NCBI GenBank assembly: GCA_003598065.1
Contig: QZKR01000093.1
Location: forward strand, 1 to 64,000
From: Myxococcales bacterium
GTDB lineage: Bacteria; Myxococcota_A; SURF-8
Length of the DNA: 64,000 bases
Reading direction: 5' to 3'
The notes under the pieces are model-generated. The model was given only the letters and a program-made list of their open reading frames with translations, had not been told where the DNA came from and made no database searches. Of the stretch, positions 7,998 through 21,669 are shown in pieces. Position numbers and translations under genes: made by a program. Positions within the stretch are counted from its first letter, which is position 1, and each line of letters opens with the position of its first letter.

Positions 7998-9362
7998 CTA
8001 GGCCGCTTCAGTGAAGCGTTTCCAGCGGCCGATTTTGAACCAGAAGGCCAGGAGAGCGCCCTTGACAACCATCGACAGGCCCACCGCCCACCAGACGCCG
8101 GCAGGCCCCAGGCCGAAGCTGTTCGCCAGGACGTAGGCCACCGGCAGGCGCAGCGCCGAGAATACCGTGCCGATGACGAGCGGCGGCACGGTATTGCCGG
8201 CCCCGCTGAATCCGCCTTCGACGACCAGTTCCAGAAAGCCCACGAGCCATGAGGCCGCCACGATGCGCAGATAGACGGACGCTTCGGCGACGACCGCCGG
8301 ATCGTTGGTGAAGATGCGAATGAGCGGTTCGATGGCGACGAGGGCGGCGCACGACAAAACGATGATCGGCAAGGCGGCCATCGCGCAGGTCCGCCAGACC
8401 AGCCGTTCGGCGTCGTCGGGACGATGGGCGCCCAGATACTGACCGGTCAGCGACGTCGCGGCGATGGCGAAACCCACGGAGATGAAATAGGGGAAGGCCT
8501 CCATGCGGTGGCCGAGTCCCAGGGCCGCCAGCGGCGCGGGCCCGAACGGTGCAAGGATGGCGGTCAGGCCGAGGTAGATAATGCTGAAAAACACGCCGTT
8601 GGCGGCGATGGGCAGGCCGATTCGGCCGATGCGGGCCGCGTCTTCCCAGTCGAGGCGGAAGAAAGCGCGGCCCGTCCACGCTGGAAATAGACCTCGCCGG
8701 CGCAGAATGTTCACGCCCAGAACGAGCGCGACGATGTGACAGAAAATGGTGGTCAGCGACGCGCCGGCCAGCCCCAGACGGGGAAAGGGGCCCAGGCCGA
8801 AGATGAACAGCGGATCGAGCACGGCGTTGACGCAGACCATGACGCCGGTGAGCAGAAGCGGCGTGCGGGTGTCTCCCACGCCGCGAAAAGTGGCGAAGAC
8901 GGGCAGGGTGAGAAAAACGATCGGCAGGCCGAGCAGCCACGGGATCAGGTAGCGCGCCGCTTCGTGCTGCACGTCGTCGCCGAGCCCCAATCCGGCCAGC
9001 AGCGGTTTGCCGATCAAGGCGTAAATGAACGAGACGGCGACGGCCGAAAGCGCGGCGACGACCAGGATCGGACGCAGGTATCCGGCGATTTTTTCCGCCT
9101 GCCGCGCCCCGACGGATTTGGCGACGAGCGTATTGGCGGCGACGGAGCACATCTCGGCCACGGAATGGGCGATCCAGATCAGATAGGAAGCGGCGGACAT
9201 CGCCGCGAGCGGGACCGCGCCGAGTTTGCCGATCCAGAAGGTATCGACGAGGTAGTAGAGCGACTGCACGAGCATCGCGCCCGCCGCCGGCAGCGCGAGG
9301 CTCAAAATCGCGCGGTTCGGCGAGAGCGCCGTGAGGTCGCGAGCGACGGGCGTCGGCGGCAT
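7998..9362 (-). CDS. MATE-family multidrug/cation antiporter
   Basis: A 454-residue inner-membrane protein with twelve predicted membrane helices in two halves. MATE hallmarks are visible: LALPAAGAMLVQSLYYLVDTF near the N-terminus, FRGVGDTRTPLL in the first half and the related GGFSGAGNTVPPLV in the second. Family members export drugs or metabolites in exchange for Na+ or H+. The start ATG 9362 lies 13 bases after the stop of the PEP-synthase-like gene and has AGGA upstream, so the two are very likely co-transcribed. The substrate cannot be inferred from sequence. Length is typical. Confidence 0.93.
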   Translation of the reverse strand: MPPTPVARDLTALSPNRAILSLALPAAGAMLVQSLYYLVDTFWIGKLGAVPLAAMSAASYLIWIAHSVAEMCSVAANTLVAKSVGARQAEKIAGYLRPILVVAALSAVAVSFIYALIGKPLLAGLGLGDDVQHEAARYLIPWLLGLPIVFLTLPVFATFRGVGDTRTPLLLTGVMVCVNAVLDPLFIFGLGPFPRLGLAGASLTTIFCHIVALVLGVNILRRRGLFPAWTGRAFFRLDWEDAARIGRIGLPIAANGVFFSIIYLGLTAILAPFGPAPLAALGLGHRMEAFPYFISVGFAIAATSLTGQYLGAHRPDDAERLVWRTCAMAALPIIVLSCAALVAIEPLIRIFTNDPAVVAEASVYLRIVAASWLVGFLELVVEGGFSGAGNTVPPLVIGTVFSALRLPVAYVLANSFGLGPAGVWWAVGLSMVVKGALLAFWFKIGRWKRFTEAA

Positions 9363-9375
9363 CGAGGTCCTGGCT

Positions 9376-12321
<2,946 letters not shown>

Positions 12322-12333
12322 GCGGCGGCTCCG

Positions 12334-12363
12334 AAAAATAAAAACCCCCGGTTTCCCGGGGGT
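12334..12363 (-). terminator. Intrinsic terminator of gdhA
   Basis: On the minus strand a GC stem (CCCCCGG at 12345-12351 with CCGGGGG at 12356-12362, 4-base loop) is followed by TTTTATTTTT. It lies 25 bases after the gdhA stop and ends 12 bases before the next start, so the downstream gene needs its own promoter or read-through. Confidence 0.85.
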
Positions 12364-12387
12364 CCCAAGCTAACACGGATCGACGGT

Positions 12388-13755
<1,368 letters not shown>

Positions 13756-13819
13756 TCAAGGATTCCGCAATGACCGGGTCCACTAAGCCGACCCGACTAG
13801 GCGTCCGAAACCGTCCGGA

Positions 13820-13849
13820 TTTATAACTCCGCCAGATAGGGACTGTCAA
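13820..13849 (-). promoter_or_regulatory. Sigma70-type promoter of gdhA
   Basis: On the minus strand TTGACA (plus 13844-13849) is followed after 18 bases by TATAAA (plus 13820-13825). This is the best consensus match noted in the window. It predicts a gdhA leader of about 85 bases. Confidence 0.6.
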
Positions 13850-13949
13850 AACTATTTTTTGTAGTAACGAGGGCGAAAATGCTCTAAAATGCACCTCGTT
13901 CGGTAAACAGGTATAGACTTTCCATCGGCCATTATCCAAGAGGTGAACC

Positions 13950-16592
13950 ATGCGGAAAATCTCCCCGCTCTTTAGCAAGATTCCGTATCTCCTCGCCTTT
14001 TTTGTCATTACCGCCGCGATTGGGTTGGCGGCCTGCGGCTCCGGCGACGACGGCGCGGACGGCGACGCGACCCCCGATGGCGACGTTCAGGAAGATGGCG
14101 ACGCGGAGGCGGACGCGGACGGCGACGCCGACGAGGAGAGCGGCCCACGGACGCAAATAACGCTTTCCAATGGCGATTACGCGCTCGATATCGACGCCGA
14201 GGCGCTCACGATCGCGTTGAAGCGCGGCGAGGCGACGCTGCTGCGTTTCGCGGCCGATGGCCTGCGGCTTGGCGTGGTGGACGAACTCGACGACGCCTTC
14301 AACTACGATCCGTATCCGATGCTGATCGACGATCCTTTGGCGCGAACGCCCGAAGGATTGGCGTGGCTTGATGCAACCGCCGCTGAATTGCAAGACGCTA
14401 CCGCCGCTGCCGAGGCGCGTGTAACGCTGCATTACGGCGATAATGTAACCGCAGAACTTGTGTTCACGGTTTCCGGCGAGGGACGCTTTGAGGCGCATCT
14501 TACGCCGCCGGGCGATGCGCCGGTGGCCTATTTCCGCTTGCGGCCGCGCGTCGATCCGCAGGAAGCCTTTTACGGCCTCGGCGCTTACGAGGACGACGTG
14601 AACCATCGCGGCAAGGTCCGCGCCATGCAGCTGGAACTCGCCGACCTGGAGAGCAGCTACAACGAGGCGCATGCGCCCGTGCCGTTCGTCATCGGCACGA
14701 CGGGCTGGGGCCTGTTCGTCGAGAATCCCTATCCCGCCGCGTTCGCGCTGGCGGTGGAAGAAGACGATCTCGTCGAGGCGGTCTTCGGCACGGGCCTAGG
14801 CTCGCCGAGCGGGCTGACCTTCCATCTTTACGCCGCCGCCCATCCGCTCGACGTGACGAAGCGCTACTACGAGACGACCGGCTATCCGAAGCTTCCCGCC
14901 CGCTGGGCGCTCGGCCCACTGGTGTGGCGCGACGAGAACAGGGACCAGGCGCAGTTCGAAAACGACCTGAATACGATGCGCGACCTCGATCTCGCCTGTT
15001 CGGGCGTGTGGATCGACCGGCCTTATGCGACGGGCGTCAACGCCTTCGACTTCAACCCCGGCAAGTTCCCCGATTCGACCGGCATGATCCAGACGGCCCA
15101 CGACCTCGGCTACCGCATGGCGCTCTGGCACACGCCTTACGTCTCCAACGACAAGGAGTCGTCGGACCGCACGAAAGAGCTGCACGCCGAAGCAGAGGAG
15201 AACGGCTACTTCCCGCCCAAGGCAGGCTTGTCGCTCAACCAATGGGACACGCTCATCGATTTCACCAATCCCGACGCCTACGCCTGGTGGCAGGACCTTG
15301 TCCGCATCTACACTTCGGCGGGCATCGAAGGCTTCAAGCTCGATTACGGCGAGGATGTTGTCCCCGGCCTGTTTGGTGCGCGCAACATGTGGGAGTTTTT
15401 CGACGGCTCCGACGAGCGGACGATGCACACTTACTACACGCTTTATTACCATCGGGTTTACTCGGAACTTATGCCCGAGGACGGCGGCTTTCTGCTCGGC
15501 CGCGCCGGCAAGTACGGCGATCAGGTCAACATCAACGTCATCTGGCCGGGCGATCTGGACGCCACGATGGCGCTGCACGGCGAGGAGAGCACGGATCGCG
15601 ACGGCGGAACGTACATCGCTGTCGGCGGACTGCCGGCGTCGATGATCTACGGCCTGACGCTCGGCCCCTCGGGTTTCCCCTTCTACGGCTCCGACACGGG
15701 CGGCTATCGCCATTCGCCGCCGGACAAGCAGACTTTCGTTCGCTGGTTCGAGCAGACGGCGCTCTCCTCGGTGATGCAGATCGGCACGTCGTCCGACGAC
15801 GTGGCATGGGAACCGACAGAGGAAAACGGCTTCGACGCGGAGTCGCTGGAGCTGTACCGCGTCTTTGCGCGCCTGCATCTGAGGCTTTTCCCCTACGAGT
15901 GGACTTACGCTAAAGCGATCGCCGGAACCGGCCGGCCGATCCAGCGTTCGCTCGGCCTCACCTATCCGGAACTCGGCGCGCACCCCTGGGACATCTACCT
16001 GTTCGGCGACGATCTGCTCGTCGCGCCGGTCGTGTTGCGCGACCACGTCTCGAAGGAAGTGATTTTCCCGCCGGGCCGCTGGGTGGACTGGTTTGACGGC
16101 GAGGTCTTCGAGGGCGGCCAGACGGCGACGGTCGATGCGCCGCTGGGCAAGCTGCCGCTTTACCTGCGCCAGGGCGGGATCGTGCCGCTGTTGCGGCCGA
16201 CGATCGACACGATGTCTCCGACGACCGCCTCCGAGCGCGTCGATTCCTATGCCACGACGCCCGGCGTGCTCTATCCGCGCGTCTTCGCCGGCGAGGCGTC
16301 GGAATTCGTTCTCTTCGACGGCGCGCGGCTGACGCAGGAGCAGACCGCGACGGGCGTGGCGCTGTCCTACCGGGACGGCGAGGAATTTCAGTTCGGCGCG
16401 CTCTTCGAGGTAGTGGCCGTCGGTTCGGCCAAGCCGTCGAGCGTGACGTACGACGGCGCGGTGCTGGAGGAGAAGGCGAACCTCGCCGAACTTGAAAGCT
16501 CGGCCAAGGGATGGTATTTAAGCGCGGAAAACGGCGGTTCGTTGTACATCAAAATGGAAGCGGGCGAACATGAGGCGGAAGCGGCCTGGTGA
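13950..16592 (+). CDS. Exported GH31-family alpha-glycosidase lipoprotein
   Basis: An 880-residue lipoprotein. A signal peptide ends in LAAC with lipidated Cys29, followed by an Asp-Gly-Asp linker (about 31-66). The rest is GH31: an N-terminal beta-sandwich, then a TIM barrel with ALGPLVWRDE, the nucleophile in GFKLDYGED (Asp465), a likely acid/base in WPGDLDATM (Asp535), SDTGGYRHSPPDKQTF, and C-terminal beta domains. Members include alpha-glucosidases, alpha-xylosidases and sulfoquinovosidases; the KxDYGE form resembles the alpha-xylosidase type, but specificity is uncertain. ATG 13950 has AAGAGGTG upstream. sucC follows 42 bases downstream, probably by chance of position. Confidence 0.88.
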   Translation: MRKISPLFSKIPYLLAFFVITAAIGLAACGSGDDGADGDATPDGDVQEDGDAEADADGDADEESGPRTQITLSNGDYALDIDAEALTIALKRGEATLLRFAADGLRLGVVDELDDAFNYDPYPMLIDDPLARTPEGLAWLDATAAELQDATAAAEARVTLHYGDNVTAELVFTVSGEGRFEAHLTPPGDAPVAYFRLRPRVDPQEAFYGLGAYEDDVNHRGKVRAMQLELADLESSYNEAHAPVPFVIGTTGWGLFVENPYPAAFALAVEEDDLVEAVFGTGLGSPSGLTFHLYAAAHPLDVTKRYYETTGYPKLPARWALGPLVWRDENRDQAQFENDLNTMRDLDLACSGVWIDRPYATGVNAFDFNPGKFPDSTGMIQTAHDLGYRMALWHTPYVSNDKESSDRTKELHAEAEENGYFPPKAGLSLNQWDTLIDFTNPDAYAWWQDLVRIYTSAGIEGFKLDYGEDVVPGLFGARNMWEFFDGSDERTMHTYYTLYYHRVYSELMPEDGGFLLGRAGKYGDQVNINVIWPGDLDATMALHGEESTDRDGGTYIAVGGLPASMIYGLTLGPSGFPFYGSDTGGYRHSPPDKQTFVRWFEQTALSSVMQIGTSSDDVAWEPTEENGFDAESLELYRVFARLHLRLFPYEWTYAKAIAGTGRPIQRSLGLTYPELGAHPWDIYLFGDDLLVAPVVLRDHVSKEVIFPPGRWVDWFDGEVFEGGQTATVDAPLGKLPLYLRQGGIVPLLRPTIDTMSPTTASERVDSYATTPGVLYPRVFAGEASEFVLFDGARLTQEQTATGVALSYRDGEEFQFGALFEVVAVGSAKPSSVTYDGAVLEEKANLAELESSAKGWYLSAENGGSLYIKMEAGEHEAEAAW

Positions 16593-16634
16593 TCGCCTGC
16601 GGTCCGATTCGTTTTTCCTAATCGCGAGGAGCCG

Positions 16635-17807
16635 ATGAACATTCACGAACATCAGGCGAAGGAGCTTTTCCGTCGCTACGGCGTGCCCGTGCCGAACGGC
16701 GGCGTGGCCTTCACCGTCGAGGAGGCCGTCGGCGTGGCCGAGCGGTTGATGTCGCCGGTGACGGTGGTCAAAGCGCAGATCCACGCCGGCGGGCGCGGCA
16801 AGGGCGGCGGCGTCAAGCTGGCCCGCTCGCTCGACGAGGTGCGGGCCCACGCCCAGGCGCTTCTGGGGATGACGCTGGTGACGCCGCAGACCGGCCCCAA
16901 GGGCCGCGTCGTGAAAAGGCTGCTCGTCGAGGAGGGCTGCGAGATCGCCCGCGAACTTTACGTCGCGCTGGTGCTCGATCGCGCCACGGGCAAGCTCGTG
17001 GTCATGGCCTCCACCGAGGGCGGCGTGGACATCGAGGCGGTGGCGGCGCGCACGCCGGAAAAGATCCAGCGGGCCTACGCTCCGGTGATGTACGGCCTGC
17101 AGGCGTATCAGGCGCGGCAGCTCGCCTTCGGCCTCAAGCTCGAAGGCCCGGCCGTCAATCAGGCCGTGGCTTTGCTCTTGGGAATCTCCCGGCTGTTCGT
17201 GGAGCAGGACGCCTCTCAGGTCGAAATCAACCCGCTCGTCGTGACCAAGGACAACCGGCTTTTGGCGCTCGACGCCAAGATCAACTTCGACGACAACGCC
17301 CTGTATCGGCGCGGCGAAATCGCCGCCTTGCGCGATCCGAACGAGGAGGACCCGAAGGAGGCGGAGGCCGCGCAGGCGGGTCTTTCCTACATCAAACTGG
17401 ACGGCGGCATCGGCTGTCTGGTCAACGGCGCGGGATTGGCGATGGCCACGATGGACGTCATCAAATACTACGGCGGCGAGCCGGCCAATTTTCTCGACGT
17501 CGGCGGCGGGGCCAACAAGGACCAGGTGACCACGGCGTTCAAGATCATTCTCTCGGACCCGCACGTCAAGGCGATCCTCGTCAACATCTTCGGCGGCATC
17601 ATGCGCTGCGACACGATCGCCGAGGGCGTGACGGCCGCCGTGCGCGAGGTCGGGCTCAAGGTTCCGCTCGTGGTGCGGCTCTCCGGCACCAAGGCGGCGG
17701 AAGGGCGGGCGATCGTCGCGCAGTCGGGATTGTCGCTGATCTCCGCCGAGACGCTGGACGAGGGGGCCAAGAAGGTGGTCGCGCTGGCGAAAGGGGGCCG
17801 GGCATGA
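16635..17807 (+). CDS. sucC: Succinate-CoA ligase (ADP-forming), beta subunit
   Basis: Beta subunit of succinyl-CoA synthetase, which makes ATP or GTP from succinyl-CoA in the TCA cycle. The 390-residue protein starts [20 protein letters not shown] and has the ATP-grasp region [16 protein letters not shown], the ligand stretch QVEINPLVV, and the C-terminal [10 protein letters not shown] and [12 protein letters not shown] motifs. Length equals the family norm. GAGGAG precedes ATG 16635. The stop overlaps the sucD start by four bases (ATGA), giving translational coupling for equimolar subunits. Confidence 0.97.
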   Translation: MNIHEHQAKELFRRYGVPVPNGGVAFTVEEAVGVAERLMSPVTVVKAQIHAGGRGKGGGVKLARSLDEVRAHAQALLGMTLVTPQTGPKGRVVKRLLVEEGCEIARELYVALVLDRATGKLVVMASTEGGVDIEAVAARTPEKIQRAYAPVMYGLQAYQARQLAFGLKLEGPAVNQAVALLLGISRLFVEQDASQVEINPLVVTKDNRLLALDAKINFDDNALYRRGEIAALRDPNEEDPKEAEAAQAGLSYIKLDGGIGCLVNGAGLAMATMDVIKYYGGEPANFLDVGGGANKDQVTTAFKIILSDPHVKAILVNIFGGIMRCDTIAEGVTAAVREVGLKVPLVVRLSGTKAAEGRAIVAQSGLSLISAETLDEGAKKVVALAKGGRA

Positions 17808-18688
17808 GCATCTTGGCGGACAAAAACACGCGCCTCGCGGTGCAGGGCATCACCGGCAAAAGCGGCCAGTTCCACGCTAGGCTGATGGCGGAGTACGGCA
17901 CGAACGTCGTCGCCGGCGTGACGCCGGGGCGCGGCGGCGCGAAGCACGAGGGCGTGCCGCTGTTCAACACCGTCCACGACGCCGTGCGCGGCGCGGGGGC
18001 CAACGCCTCGGTCATTTTCGTTCCGCCGCCCTTCGCGGCCGACGCGATCATGGAAGCCGCCGACGCCGGCGTCGAGCTGATCGTCTGCATCACGGAGGGG
18101 ATTCCCGTCCTCGACATGGCGCGGGTGAAGGAATTTCTCGCCGACAAGCCCTGCCGGCTGGTGGGCCCGAACTGCCCCGGCCTGATTACGCCCGGCGAAG
18201 CCAAGCTCGGCATCATGCCGGGCGAAATCTGCGCCAAGGGCCGCGTCGGCATCGTCAGCCGCTCGGGCACGCTCACCTACTCGGCGGTGCGGCAGATCAC
18301 GGCCCTGGGACTCGGCCAATCGACGGCCATCGGCATCGGCGGCGATCCGATCACCGGCTTGTCGTTCGTCGATGTGCTGGAGCTTTTCGAAGCCGACGGC
18401 GAGACGGAGGCCGTCGTGCTCATCGGCGAGATCGGCGGTGACGCCGAGGAACGCGCGGCGCGCTTCGCGCGCGACAAGATGACGAAGCCCGTGGTGGCCT
18501 TCGTCGCCGGACAGACCGCCCCGCCGGGACGGCGCATGGGCCACGCCGGCGCGATCGTCTCCGGCGGCCAGGGCACGGCGGCGGCGAAGATCGCCGTCAT
18601 GCGCGACTGCGGCCTTCGCGTCATCCCCATCCCCACGCAGATCGGCCAGACGGTCGCCGAGGTGCTGGGGGCGAAGAAGGCCGGCTAA
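17804..18688 (+). CDS. sucD: Succinate-CoA ligase, alpha subunit
   Basis: Alpha subunit carrying the CoA-binding Rossmann domain and the phosphohistidine. The 294-residue protein has [16 protein letters not shown], the CoA-binding region, [28 protein letters not shown] and the active-site His247 in [13 protein letters not shown]. It overlaps sucC by four bases and completes the enzyme. The gene converges on a lipoprotein gene that ends 37 bases beyond its stop. Nothing unusual was seen. Confidence 0.97.
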   Translation: MSILADKNTRLAVQGITGKSGQFHARLMAEYGTNVVAGVTPGRGGAKHEGVPLFNTVHDAVRGAGANASVIFVPPPFAADAIMEAADAGVELIVCITEGIPVLDMARVKEFLADKPCRLVGPNCPGLITPGEAKLGIMPGEICAKGRVGIVSRSGTLTYSAVRQITALGLGQSTAIGIGGDPITGLSFVDVLELFEADGETEAVVLIGEIGGDAEERAARFARDKMTKPVVAFVAGQTAPPGRRMGHAGAIVSGGQGTAAAKIAVMRDCGLRVIPIPTQIGQTVAEVLGAKKAG

Positions 18689-18725
18689 CTGGCCCGGAAA
18701 CTTCTTGGCAGAAAGGCTTTACGTA

Positions 18726-19616
18726 TCAATTCGGGAGGCGCCAGGTGATGGATTCCGCCTCGGTGAATGCGGGGTCCGCGGTGTTCCCTGTGACCTTCGG
18801 ACCGTCGATTTTCGCCAGCAATCCCGCGCAGTCGCTATAAAAATAGTATATGACCTGGGACTTCTCGGTATCGTCAGTCGTCAGTAGCTGGGTCTGGCGG
18901 ATTAGCAGGACGGAATGCTCGCCACCGGGGAGTTTAAGGGTCCCCATCGCAATGGCTTCGAAGGTCTGCACCTGCTCCTGTATCGTGGAGCTTTCCAAGA
19001 TCACACTGACATTGCTGACGCGCGATTGACCGGTCGTCATGCCGGACCAGAGTTGGACGATCGCCGGATCGATGTCGGTGATCTGACCTACTTCCGGATC
19101 GGCCGAAACGATGGCGGTCAGACCGGCCTCTTCGCCGTTCCAGGAGATCAGCGTAATCATCTCGGAACTTCCCATAAAACTAATCGACCAGGAATAGGCA
19201 TCGGGAACGGCGTCCGTCCACCATTCTTCGATATTCTCCGGGCGGCCTTCCTCTATCGTGCTGGCTGGAGTCAGACTGGAAAGGTCCCAGGTCGTCGCGG
19301 AAAAATCCACGCCGTGAAGCGTGGATCCCACCTGGCCGGAGGTGAAGACGCCCCGCCAATCGAGCAGGGCCGTGATTTCGTCGGCCGTCAGCACGCCGTC
19401 GTCGCATCCCTCATCGCCGTCCGCGATCTCATCTCCGTCTGCTATCTCATCGCCGTCGGCGGTTTCGTCGCCGTCTGCGATCTCATCGCCATCGGCGGCA
19501 TCCCCATCCGCCTCCTGGTCCCCGTCGTTCGAGTCGTCCGACCCGCCGCCCAAACAGGCCGCGAGCAGAAGGGAAAGCCCAAGCGTCAAGGCAATCATGG
19601 AAAGGCGGCGAGTCAT
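18726..19616 (-). CDS. Lipoprotein with Asp-Gly-Asp-Glu repeat linker, function unknown
   Basis: A 296-residue lipoprotein. The signal peptide ends LLLAAC with lipidated Cys21, followed by about 50 residues of ADGDE-type repeats and then a beta-rich domain of about 220 residues with no recognised family. The acidic linker probably holds the domain away from the membrane and may bind calcium. ATG 19616 has GAGGAA upstream. It is convergent with sucD and divergent from a small exported protein. The linker resembles the one in the GH31 lipoprotein at 13950-16592, so both belong to a lineage-typical style of surface protein. Confidence 0.8.
   Translation of the reverse strand: MTRRLSMIALTLGLSLLLAACLGGGSDDSNDGDQEADGDAADGDEIADGDETADGDEIADGDEIADGDEGCDDGVLTADEITALLDWRGVFTSGQVGSTLHGVDFSATTWDLSSLTPASTIEEGRPENIEEWWTDAVPDAYSWSISFMGSSEMITLISWNGEEAGLTAIVSADPEVGQITDIDPAIVQLWSGMTTGQSRVSNVSVILESSTIQEQVQTFEAIAMGTLKLPGGEHSVLLIRQTQLLTTDDTEKSQVIYYFYSDCAGLLAKIDGPKVTGNTADPAFTEAESITWRLPN
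19411..19515. repeat. Tandem 18-base repeats coding the DGDE linker
   Basis: Imperfect 18-base units (GCCGTCNGCGATCTCATC-like on the plus strand) encode repeated ADGDEI on the minus strand. The variation is mostly at third positions, which suggests selection on the peptide combined with repeat slippage. Confidence 0.75.
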
Positions 19617-19742
19617 CGTAGATTTCCTCTCTCTCGTCAGGAACGAGACCGTTTCGTTTAATTTGGAGAACTATTGCGAGGAAGGATAGACGAAATCGAG
19701 CGAGATGGGCAAGGATTTAATGTTTTGAATTTTTCCGCGAAA

Positions 19743-19771
19743 TTGACACTCGGGATATCCAGTGCTAGCTT
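19743..19771 (+). promoter_or_regulatory. Candidate promoter for the small exported protein
   Basis: TTGACA at 19743-19748, 17-base spacer, TAGCTT at 19766-19771. The predicted transcript would begin about 30 bases before the GTG at 19811. Confidence 0.38.
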
Positions 19772-19810
19772 TCAACCGTTGGGCTTCGGCTTGCCCCCAG
19801 AGTAAACATT

Positions 19811-20203
19811 GTGTCGAAACGCGCTCGGATAGCCATTCAGATATTTTCGGCCCTGGCCATTCTGGCCGCGCCGCAACTGGCGGTTTGCCTGCTGCATTAT
19901 TCCGGGTTGTCGTCGGTTCTTGAGGCGGAGTTCGGCTATTTCCAGCAAGCCGCCGTTCCCATCTCCGCTTTGCTTGGCAAGGACGCGTCGCCCCAGGCCG
20001 ACCCTCTATCCAGGGAAACCCATCATTTCAACAATGCGTCGTTCAAGCGGCGGATCGAATACGGGCTGGGGCTCAACCCCATAAGCGCCCGGCCGCCGAT
20101 CTTCGAACATCCGTCCCTGCGCTTCCTTCCCGTGAAGCGTCACCTCTTCTCCCGCGAGGAAAACGATTCAAAGCCTCCGTCCGATCTTTTCGCGATGCGT
20201 TGA
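19811..20203 (+). CDS. Small exported or membrane-anchored hypothetical protein
   Basis: A 130-residue open frame starting at GTG 19811 with an N-terminal hydrophobic segment (IAIQIFSALAILAAPQLAVCLL) that could be a signal peptide or anchor. The rest is polar and rich in Pro, Phe and Arg, with no motif I recognise. No clear Shine-Dalgarno sequence precedes the start, which lowers confidence. A consensus -35 box upstream and a second small membrane-protein gene downstream support a real gene. Function unknown. Confidence 0.5.
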   Translation: MSKRARIAIQIFSALAILAAPQLAVCLLHYSGLSSVLEAEFGYFQQAAVPISALLGKDASPQADPLSRETHHFNNASFKRRIEYGLGLNPISARPPIFEHPSLRFLPVKRHLFSREENDSKPPSDLFAMR

Positions 20204-20301
20204 TTCGTTCACGGCTTCGTTGAAAAGAAACCGGCGCGCCTGCGTCGCCATGCGGAATGCCCGAGCGACGAGGCAAGCTTCGAGACAAGGAGAGGTCGCT
20301 C

Positions 20302-20475
20302 ATGGAATCGACGTTCGTAAAAGCCATCGTCGCGGTGGTTGTGATCGTTGTTCTGTTCGGTGTGGCGCCCTTTTTGCTGCTGAAGAAGGGAAATAAAGGG
20401 AACCCCAACGAGGGCGGCCAGGATACGGACGCCTCCGCCGATGCTTACTCGGGCAAGAAAAAGCCGAAACTCTAA
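20302..20475 (+). CDS. Short single-span membrane protein, function unknown
   Basis: A 57-residue protein with one membrane helix (FVKAIVAVVVIVVLFGVAPFLLL) followed by a basic stretch and a charged tail. ATG 20302 is chosen because AAGGAGAGG lies immediately upstream; the open frame extends 15 codons further without an RBS. Such short single-span proteins are hard to classify. It precedes a cluster of palindromes at 20503-20631. Confidence 0.6.
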   Translation: MESTFVKAIVAVVVIVVLFGVAPFLLLKKGNKGNPNEGGQDTDASADAYSGKKKPKL

Positions 20476-20502
20476 GAGCGCAGGCCGACAGGATTGATTG
20501 GT

Positions 20503-20631
20503 TTTAGAACTTATCCCGATAGGGGGGGCGATCTCATGAATGGACAAGGGGCTTAAGCCCCTTGTCCAGCCTATTGAGATAGTTCTTAGAGCAGGGCCGC
20601 GTAGGTCGGGGTGGAAATCGCCCCGGCCTAC
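20503..20631. repeat. Nested intergenic palindromes
   Basis: The core 20541-20568 is a perfect 28-base palindrome (arm TGGACAAGGGGCTT). Flanking arms at about 20504-20521 and 20571-20588 form an outer imperfect inverted repeat. A second stem-loop pairs 20601-20611 with 20621-20631 (GTAGGTCGGGG arm, one mismatch). The gene to the left ends at 20475 and the convergent GNAT gene ends at 20635, so the structure may terminate transcription from both sides, but its size suggests a mobile palindromic element. Confidence 0.7.
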
Positions 20632-20634
20632 CGC

Positions 20635-21423
20635 TTACTTTAGACGTGCGACCCGCTTGGCGATTGCCTCGCGGATCTTCTTGTAGCTCGGCGGCGGCCC
20701 TTTCTGAAGATCCTTGCCGTCGAGTAAAACAGTGTCCGCGACGCCCCACTCGGCGACGGCGCTCCGTTCCGCCGTGTCGATCTCGCGAAACGCCACCTTG
20801 TCGCCGAATTCGGCGGCGGCGCGCTTGGCGCGCTCGTAGACCAAGTTCTGCGCCATGCACCAGCCGCTCGAGAAAGCCGTGATGTTGGCTTTCCCCGGGA
20901 CAGGCTCGGGTCGCTTGCCTGTTTTGGGGAACCAGCGCGGCGGCCGGGCGTCGTCGGTGAAAGGTTTCCAGAGCAGGACGGCCATACCTTGACGATCCGC
21001 CTTGCGGTAGCCGTGCTTTTTGAACCAGGAGGCTTTCATCCAGAACGGCAGCCAGATTCCCCAGGCCGCCATGCCGCGCGCGCCGAGCCGCTTCGCGTCC
21101 TGTTCGGCGGCGGCGATAAGCGCGCTGCCCATGCCGTGGCCCTGGAAGTCGCCGCGCCCCTGTTTGTAGCCATGCACGAAGATACAATAGATGAAGTAGA
21201 GTCCCGAGCCATCGACGTGCGAATGCTCGATCGGCCCGTATTGAATCATTCCGCCCTCGGCGCCGTTGTCGTCCACGGCGAGCTTGGCCCGCAGCCCGAG
21301 CTTTTCGCTGCGGTCCAGCCACTGGCGGCGTTTCGGCCCCGCTTCCTTCGCCTCATCGGACCAGTCTTCGAGGCAGAGGCAGAAGAGGTCTTTCTTGTTC
21401 TCGGGGAGGTCGATGATTTGCAT
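20635..21423 (-). CDS. GNAT acetyltransferase with C-terminal YoaP-like domain
   Basis: A 262-residue two-domain protein. Residues 1-150 form a GNAT fold with the acetyl-CoA loop in GRGDFQGHGMGSALIAAAEQ and the helper strand ARGMAAWGIWLPFWMKASW. Residues 180-262 resemble the thioredoxin-like YoaP domain, with SSGWCMAQNLVYERAK containing one Cys. Acetyl acceptors of this family are not known. ATG 21423 begins the gene after a GC-rich spacer. It stands alone, converging on the palindrome cluster at 20503-20631. Confidence 0.78.
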   Translation of the reverse strand: MQIIDLPENKKDLFCLCLEDWSDEAKEAGPKRRQWLDRSEKLGLRAKLAVDDNGAEGGMIQYGPIEHSHVDGSGLYFIYCIFVHGYKQGRGDFQGHGMGSALIAAAEQDAKRLGARGMAAWGIWLPFWMKASWFKKHGYRKADRQGMAVLLWKPFTDDARPPRWFPKTGKRPEPVPGKANITAFSSGWCMAQNLVYERAKRAAAEFGDKVAFREIDTAERSAVAEWGVADTVLLDGKDLQKGPPPSYKKIREAIAKRVARLK

Positions 21424-21571
21424 GGTTCCCGCCCTCTTTCATGGAGAAAGGTAACGCGCCGGCGTGAAGGAAAGCAAGAAAATGGGGGGAGGGGAGATAA
21501 GCCAACCTACATCAGGGTAATCCTTACTCCGCTGGTTCCTCGAATCTGAAGAAACATCCGTGAGCGTGTGC

Positions 21572-21661
21572 CATGCCTGGAGCGAAGCGACAGGCATGCG
21601 CCCTGAAAGCATGCTTGTCGCAGGCTCCAGCTTGTAGGATGGGTAACAAGTTACCCATCCT
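21572..21661. repeat. Intergenic palindromic repeat pair (C-type and A-type)
   Basis: Bases 21572-21579 (CATGCCTG) pair with 21591-21598. Alternatively GCGACAGGCATG at 21587-21598 pairs with CATGCTTGTCGC at 21610-21621. A second hairpin at 21636-21661 has an 11-base perfect arm (AGGATGGGTAA). The first unit recurs at 27693-27756 and in part at 28617-28649. The element lies just beyond the ispH stop and could stop ispH transcription. Confidence 0.75.
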
Positions 21662-21669
21662 GCGCGAAT

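Noticed and set aside
19411-19515. Tandem repeats considered as a CRISPR array
   Set aside because: Units of 18 bases without spacers that keep a coding frame; they encode a DGDE linker.
21572-21661. Stem-loop cluster considered as a tRNA or structured RNA
   Set aside because: No cloverleaf, no T-loop or anticodon pattern; the units recur as dispersed palindromes.
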